From assembly GCA_024811115.1 (NCBI GenBank), contig JAKOGH010000332.1, positions 1-21,630 on the forward strand: 21,630 nt of DNA, in the 5' to 3' direction. This document shows positions 18,791 through 21,630 of the stretch, piece by piece. The position numbers were made by a program, and so were the translations under genes. Below the pieces are notes generated by a model that was not told the origin of the DNA, did not search any database, and saw only the letters and a list, made by a program, of their open reading frames with translations. Origin of the DNA: Terana coerulea (Eukaryota; Basidiomycota; Agaricomycetes; Polyporales; Phanerochaetaceae). Within the stretch, counting starts at the first letter, position 1. Each line of letters starts with the position of its first letter.

Positions 18791-20248
18791 ATGGGAGTAG
18801 TCTTCCTGACTGTCATTTCAACATCCATCGCCCCTCCCATAATAATAACCTCGACTATTGTCACTACTTCCGAGACACGCACGACGTTATCGACCCCGGC
18901 TACCAACAATGGCGCTAATGGCGCTATGGGAAGGCCCTCGACCTCGACGCCGCCGCCAACTCAGGTCACTCAAAGAAGCTCGAGCGGCGAGAACGCTGCT
19001 CAGCCTCTTACGGTTAGTGTGTGGCGACTCCCCGTACTCTGTTTTCTACTCGTATCTGATAGCTTTCTAAATTCTCCTTCAAGTTTACTCCAACGGAAAC
19101 GTCCGCTCCCTTGCCTCCCGCCATAAGCATCTCGGTGTGTGATTACCTTTTGGCCATTTTTGAGTTGTAAATCAACTCGTATTGACTGTGTTGTAGGTGG
19201 AAAGTGAAACTAATGCTGCTACGGCGCAAGAAACGTCAAGCGTTGCACTCGCTTTTGGACCGGTGAGTCCTTAGCCTTGCATCTTGCCACCACTCCCGAC
19301 CGACGTTTTGCGTATTGCAGACCATCACCCTCTCAACCCTATTATTTTCGCCTTCGAGTCAGATCACAACACCGAGTACCGCGTCCACTGTTTCAGGACA
19401 ACCGACCGGCGCGGTTAGTTTTGAACTGTCTTCCCGATCCTACGGTGAAATTCTCACATCCTGTAGGCCGTGAGCTCCAGTAGCGCACCAGCTCTCTCCT
19501 TACCACCATCGCCTACTCCGCATCGAAGCGAATCTTCACATCCGGTGCCAATTATTGCAGCATCAGTTGGGTCGCTCCTTCTACTGGTCATCGTAGTCGG
19601 GTGTTGGATTGTACGTCGGCGCCGACGCCGCCAAACCCTGGGACGTGCCGAAGGTACGTTCCCTCCTACTCGAGGACAGTTGCACCGTTAACAAAAGAGC
19701 TACAGGAGTTATCGCACCGCCTACCACCGGTCAGATAAATCGGTCCAATGCCGATTCCCCTGAGGTGTCTTTGCCGGCGCTCGCCTCGCGGAATAATCTG
19801 GAACTACGCGACCCGCTGAACGACGAGCATCTTGTGGACGTTCCAGAGAAAGGTTCCCTGGAGGGCTTGTACGAGCAGACAGGTGGGGATGACGAGGATG
19901 GTCGACTTGATCGAACAATCGGTTTTGACCCGCTGGGAAGCGAAGAAACGAGACCAGGCAGTTCCCAGAGTCACCTGTCTGCCTCGGACTGTTGCTCTTC
20001 TGATAGCTGTGGTACGCTCCACCCCCATACGCTCCCTATGATTGAAGCCGCTCGCATGTGTCGCTCGTGCTCCACTTGGCAATCCATTCATTATACCCAC
20101 CGAGTTGAAGCCAGAATGACTGTACGGCGAGCCAGATTTTCAGTAGTTCATCAAGTCCTACTCCGTTGACGAAGAGCCGCCTCCGCCAGCATACCCAGTT
20201 ATTTCAGCTGCGTACCAGGCAGACGTGGTACTACCATCAGTCGTATGA
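18791..20248 (+). CDS. Ser/Thr/Pro-rich single-pass membrane protein (mucin-like), 5' end uncertain
   Basis: A likely cell-surface protein: a long Ser/Thr/Pro-rich outer part suited to O-glycosylation, one membrane span (IIAASVGSLLLLVIVVGCWI), an Arg-rich stop-transfer (RRRRRR) and an acidic, proline-tailed cytosolic part. Exons read in one frame: 18791-19012, 19084-19134, 19197-19262, 19321-19413, 19467-19653 and 19706 to about 20011, with GT-AG introns of 52-71 nt; the first four junctions are all phase 0. A last exon, about 20175-20248, gives EPPPPAYPVISAAYQ and a TGA stop, but it needs an intron of about 163 nt, longer than the rest, so this junction is tentative; the alternative is read-through to the stop at 20167-20169. 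The ATG at 18791 may be internal, as no signal peptide follows it. Many mushroom genes have this layout; their roles are mostly unknown. It is convergent with the sugar transporter. Confidence 0.6.
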
Positions 20249-20453
20249 CTGTGGATGCAAGAGGATATTATAAACTATGATACAACACAATTCATAGTAC
20301 AAGCTATCGTAAAAGGCATCAACGACAAAACAGACAAGCGTGAGACGTATGAGCACATGCGAGCGACCCAAGTACGACTGGTACAGCAACAAATCATAAA
20401 CGTTCGTAGGGTCATCGGCAATCGTAAGCCGTGAGAGTGAGCGGGGAGGGACG
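20249..20453. other. Short convergent intergenic space
   Basis: The plus-strand surface-protein gene and the minus-strand transporter end tail to tail here. It is AT-richer than the genes on either side. I see no clear polyadenylation or terminator motif. Confidence 0.5.
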
Positions 20454-21630
20454 TCAGACCTTCTCGGAGTCGCTCCGGACGGAGCCCGCCTCGGGCGCGG
20501 CGGCGTGCGCGTCGAGCACGCGCTCCTCCTGCTCGATGTCCGCGCGCCGCTTCTCCGCCTGCACCGAGCCGAAGATGACGTCCATCTCCTCGAGCGAGCG
20601 GCCCTTCGTCTCCGGTATGAGCCTGCACAGCATCCCTTCGTCAGCCCCAAGTCGGCGAACGACAGCGAAGGAATGGGACTTACAAGGAGAAGATGGCCAT
20701 GCCGCCGATGTTGATGGAGGCGAACATGAAGAAGAGCTTGTAGCCGAGCGCGGACTTCATCGCGGGCGTCCATTTGGAGACGATGAAGTTGAAGAACCAC
20801 TGCGAGGCGGAGGCCGTCGCGAGGCCGTAGTGCCGTGTGCGGGTGGGGAAGATGTCGGAGACATACACCCATCTAATGATGTTCATTGTAGTCTATATAA
20901 GCCACAAGTCGAGGATTCACTCACGGTAGCGGGCCCCAACCCATGGAGTAGAAACAGACATAGATGTAGAGCATCGCGGCCATAGCCTTGCTGGCCGGCG
21001 GAGGCTGAAACCCAGCGGGCGGGTGCGCCGGCGGCGGGAACGTCTTCAGCAGCGCGCCGATGATGAAGAACAGCGTGCCCATGCCGAGCGCGGAGATGAG
21101 CAACGACAGCTTGCGGCCGAGCGACTCGACGAGGAAGAACACAAACAGCGTCGTCGCGACGAGCTTCACGATCCCATAAATCCCGCTCGCGAGCAGCGAG
21201 TTCGACGTGCCGGTGTAGCCGATGCTCTGGAAGATCTGCGGCGCGTAGTAGTTCACGCTGTTCTGCCCGCACCACTGCTGGAAGAGGAAGATGGCGACGG
21301 CGATGACGAAGCGGATCCAGTTGCCCTTGCCCAGGAAGGCTTCGCGCACGCCGAGCCCCGCCCGCGCCGCGCGCTCCTCGCGGATCGCCGCCTGGATCTC
21401 CGCGTACTCGTGCAGGACGCTGTCCGGGTACGCGCCGCTCGCCGTCGGCGGCAGGCGGCGGAGGTACGCGAGGTTCGCGAGCGCCTGCTCGTGCCGGTCC
21501 TTCTGCGCCAGCCACCGCGGGCTCTCTTTGACGGTGAGGGAGACCGAAAGCCATGATGCCCGCTGGGACGAGCTGCATCCCGAGCGGAATGCGCCAGACG
21601 TTCGGACCCGTTTTGACGTGGAGGGAAATG
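20454..21630 (-). CDS. Sugar/quinate-type MFS transporter, 3' part, 5' end outside the window
   Basis: A proton-coupled sugar or quinate carrier of the fungal sugar-porter family in the plasma membrane. Exons on the minus strand: 21630-20925, 20872-20684 and 20622-20454, with introns 20873-20924 (52 nt) and 20623-20683 (61 nt), both GT-AG. In order the protein shows WRIPLGMQLVPAGIMAFG, TVKESPRWLAQKDR (the PESPRW-type motif at the end of the first half), FLFQQWCGQNSVNYYAPQIF, FFLVESLGRKL, YSMGWGPLPWVYVSDIFPTR, FMFASINIGGMAIFSL and PETKGRSLEEMDVIFG, ending SDSEKV. About 355 C-terminal residues are here, against about 520-540 for the family. One base is out of frame between AFGL and LTVKESPRW: a C run read as CCC (21538-21540 on the plus strand) where CC would keep the frame. 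This is a sequencing error or a fresh mutation. The coding sequence is much richer in G+C than the rest of the window. Confidence 0.88.

Overview
The window looks like nuclear DNA of a filamentous basidiomycete (Agaricomycete type). The evidence is one membrane-transporter gene cut by 22 GT-AG introns of only 50-68 nt, including very small exons, and a large gene coding for tetratricopeptide repeats followed by a CHAT (caspase-like) domain, a protein type strongly expanded in mushrooms. Base composition is moderate in most of the window, high in the 3' sugar transporter and low in one mobile-element-like block. No species can be named from sequence alone.

Layout. Positions 1-8200 hold no intact gene that I can recognise. 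They contain a minus-strand degenerate gene copy (about 100-700), two diverged plus-strand copies of an unknown intron-containing gene segment (about 780-1364 and 2365-2940), GC-rich gene-like debris (3000-5690), and a 980-bp element with 13-bp perfect terminal inverted repeats (5695-6674) that carries a degenerate tRNA-like sequence. Positions 8203-11876 hold the TPR-CHAT gene: 11 nearly identical 45-residue repeats in one open frame, then a CHAT half broken by five single-base frameshifts. Positions 11877-14340 hold unrecognised sequence and a second copy of the minus-strand degenerate gene seen at the left edge, so the TPR-CHAT region lies between two copies of that family.

Positions 14833-17638 hold a complete 524-residue major-facilitator transporter of the allantoate permease (Dal5-like) type, whose 23 exons I could assemble with no frame error. 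Positions 18791-20248 hold a Ser/Thr/Pro-rich single-pass membrane protein with a proline-rich tail. Convergent with it, 20454-21630 on the minus strand is the 3' part of a sugar or quinate-type transporter that runs off the window.

How they fit together. I see no operon-like logic, as expected for a fungus. The right third is ordinary nutrient-uptake and cell-surface genes. The left two thirds is a decayed, duplicated and element-containing region around a fast-evolving repeat protein. The most interesting object is the TPR-CHAT locus: a freshly homogenised repeat array joined to a putative protease whose catalytic His and Cys fall on opposite sides of a frameshift.
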